From Streptococcus oralis (GTDB lineage: Bacteria > Bacillota > Bacilli > Lactobacillales > Streptococcaceae), in contig CALHBZ010000272.1 of assembly GCA_937930605.1 (NCBI GenBank), positions 1 to 7,618 of the forward strand: a stretch of 7,618 bases of DNA, in the 5' to 3' direction. The position numbers were made by a program, and so were the translations under genes. The notes beneath the pieces are model-generated. The model was not told where the DNA came from and ran no database searches. It saw only the letters and a list, made by a program, of their open reading frames with translations. This document shows, piece after piece, positions 6,814 through 7,618 of this stretch; within the stretch, counting starts at the first letter, position 1; each line of letters starts with the position of its first letter.

Positions 6814-7618
6814 TCAACGCTTATTTTTAGATATTCATGCTATACAAACTTTGCCACCTTCCAATATGAATAGAGATGATACAGGTAGCCCAAAGACCGC
6901 TCAGTACGGGGGTGTAAAAAGATCGCGCGTGAGTTCTCAAGCTTGGAAGAGAGCTATAAGAGACTATTTTAATACTTATGGAGAACAGTCTAATGTCGGT
7001 GTCCGAACAAAAGACATTGTAAGATATGTTGCAGGTAAAATTGTAGAACTAGATAATTCTATCAGTTTTGAAGATGCACTAACCAAAGCAGATACAGTCT
7101 TGATAGCTACTGGAATTAAGAAAAAAGGTGAAGTCAAGGCGCTTTACTTTATGGGGGATAGACAAGCTGAGAAATTAGCTCAAGCGGCCTATGAAAATCT
7201 GACTGATAAAAAAGAACTTCAAAAACTAGCTAACTCAAATCCAGCCATTGATGTTGCTATGTTCGGTCGAATGGTAGCTGAAGATCCAACTCTAAACGAG
7301 GATGCTTCCTCTCAAGTTGCCCATGCTATTTCAACACATGCTGTACAAACTGAATTTGATTTCTTTACTGCTATTGATGATTTAGCTCCAGAGGATAATG
7401 CAGGTGCAGGTATGCTGGGAACCATCGAATTTAACTCTTCTACGCTCTATCGTTATGCCAATGTTGCGATTCATGAATTATCAAAACAACTAGAGGATGA
7501 GAAATCCTTAAAGAACAGTTTGAATTTATTCATCGAAGCATTTGCAAATTCACTCCCAACAGGAAAAGTGAATACCTTTGCCAATCAAACTTTACCGCAG
7601 GCTCTAATCGTTTCTTTG
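6803..7618 (+). CDS. casC: Cascade backbone CasC (Cas7e/Cse4), cut by right edge
   Basis: CasC is the backbone subunit of Cascade. About six copies polymerise along the crRNA spacer and present it for base pairing. The frame stays open for 272 codons to the last base of the window. Roughly 90 residues are missing compared with the E. coli protein of about 363. The N-terminus is diagnostic: QTLPPSNMNRDDTGSPKTAQ at residues 15-34 followed by KRSRVSSQAWKRAIR at 39-53. Further family landmarks are AMFGRM at 152-157, the SQVAHAISTHAVQTEFDFFT segment at 170-189, GAGMLGTIEFNSSTLYRY at 201-218 and LPTGKVNTFANQT at 251-263. The ATG is preceded by AAAGGAG at 6787-6793, 9 bases away and inside casB, and overlaps the casB stop region by 11 bases. 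Cas5e and Cas6e genes are expected next, beyond the window. Confidence 0.96.
   Translation, partial: MTTNQRLFLDIHAIQTLPPSNMNRDDTGSPKTAQYGGVKRSRVSSQAWKRAIRDYFNTYGEQSNVGVRTKDIVRYVAGKIVELDNSISFEDALTKADTVLIATGIKKKGEVKALYFMGDRQAEKLAQAAYENLTDKKELQKLANSNPAIDVAMFGRMVAEDPTLNEDASSQVAHAISTHAVQTEFDFFTAIDDLAPEDNAGAGMLGTIEFNSSTLYRYANVAIHELSKQLEDEKSLKNSLNLFIEAFANSLPTGKVNTFANQTLPQALIVSL

Overview
The window looks like chromosomal DNA from a Streptococcus of the mitis/pneumoniae group. The HMG-CoA reductase gene at the left end closely resembles, as I remember it, the pneumococcal protein, and it is directly preceded by the last codons of an HMG-CoA synthase-like gene, which is the streptococcal mevalonate operon order mvaS-mvaA. 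All recognised genes lie on the + strand.

Layout. Bases 1-21 hold the C-terminal end of mvaS, and 21-1295 hold mvaA. A rho-independent terminator at 1387-1417 closes the mevalonate operon. The rest of the 482-base intergenic region (1296-1777) is AT-rich and has no convincing gene. It contains a 125-base segment bounded by 10-base inverted repeats, a 16-base perfect-arm dyad inside a possible promoter, and a second possible promoter just before cas3. From 1778 to the right edge runs a type I-E CRISPR-Cas effector operon in the order cas3, casA (cse1/cas8e), casB (cse2/cas11) and casC (cas7e). The window cuts casC after 272 codons. This order, with cas3 first and joined to the Cascade genes, matches the type I-E locus described in Streptococcus thermophilus.

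How the genes work together. CasA, CasB and CasC, with Cas5e and Cas6e that should be encoded just beyond the window, form the Cascade complex. CasC polymerises along the crRNA, CasB forms the belly dimer, and CasA reads the PAM and docks Cas3. Cas3 has both its HD nuclease and its helicase motifs intact, so it is predicted to unwind and degrade DNA marked by Cascade. The genes overlap by 14 bases (cas3/casA) and 11 bases (casB/casC). The Shine-Dalgarno of casB overlaps the casA stop codon. This implies one polycistronic, translationally coupled transcript.

I see no undescribed system here. The parts least explained by known annotation are in the intergenic region (dyad in a promoter spacer, inverted-repeat segment) and at the non-AUG start of casB. 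No CRISPR array is inside the window.
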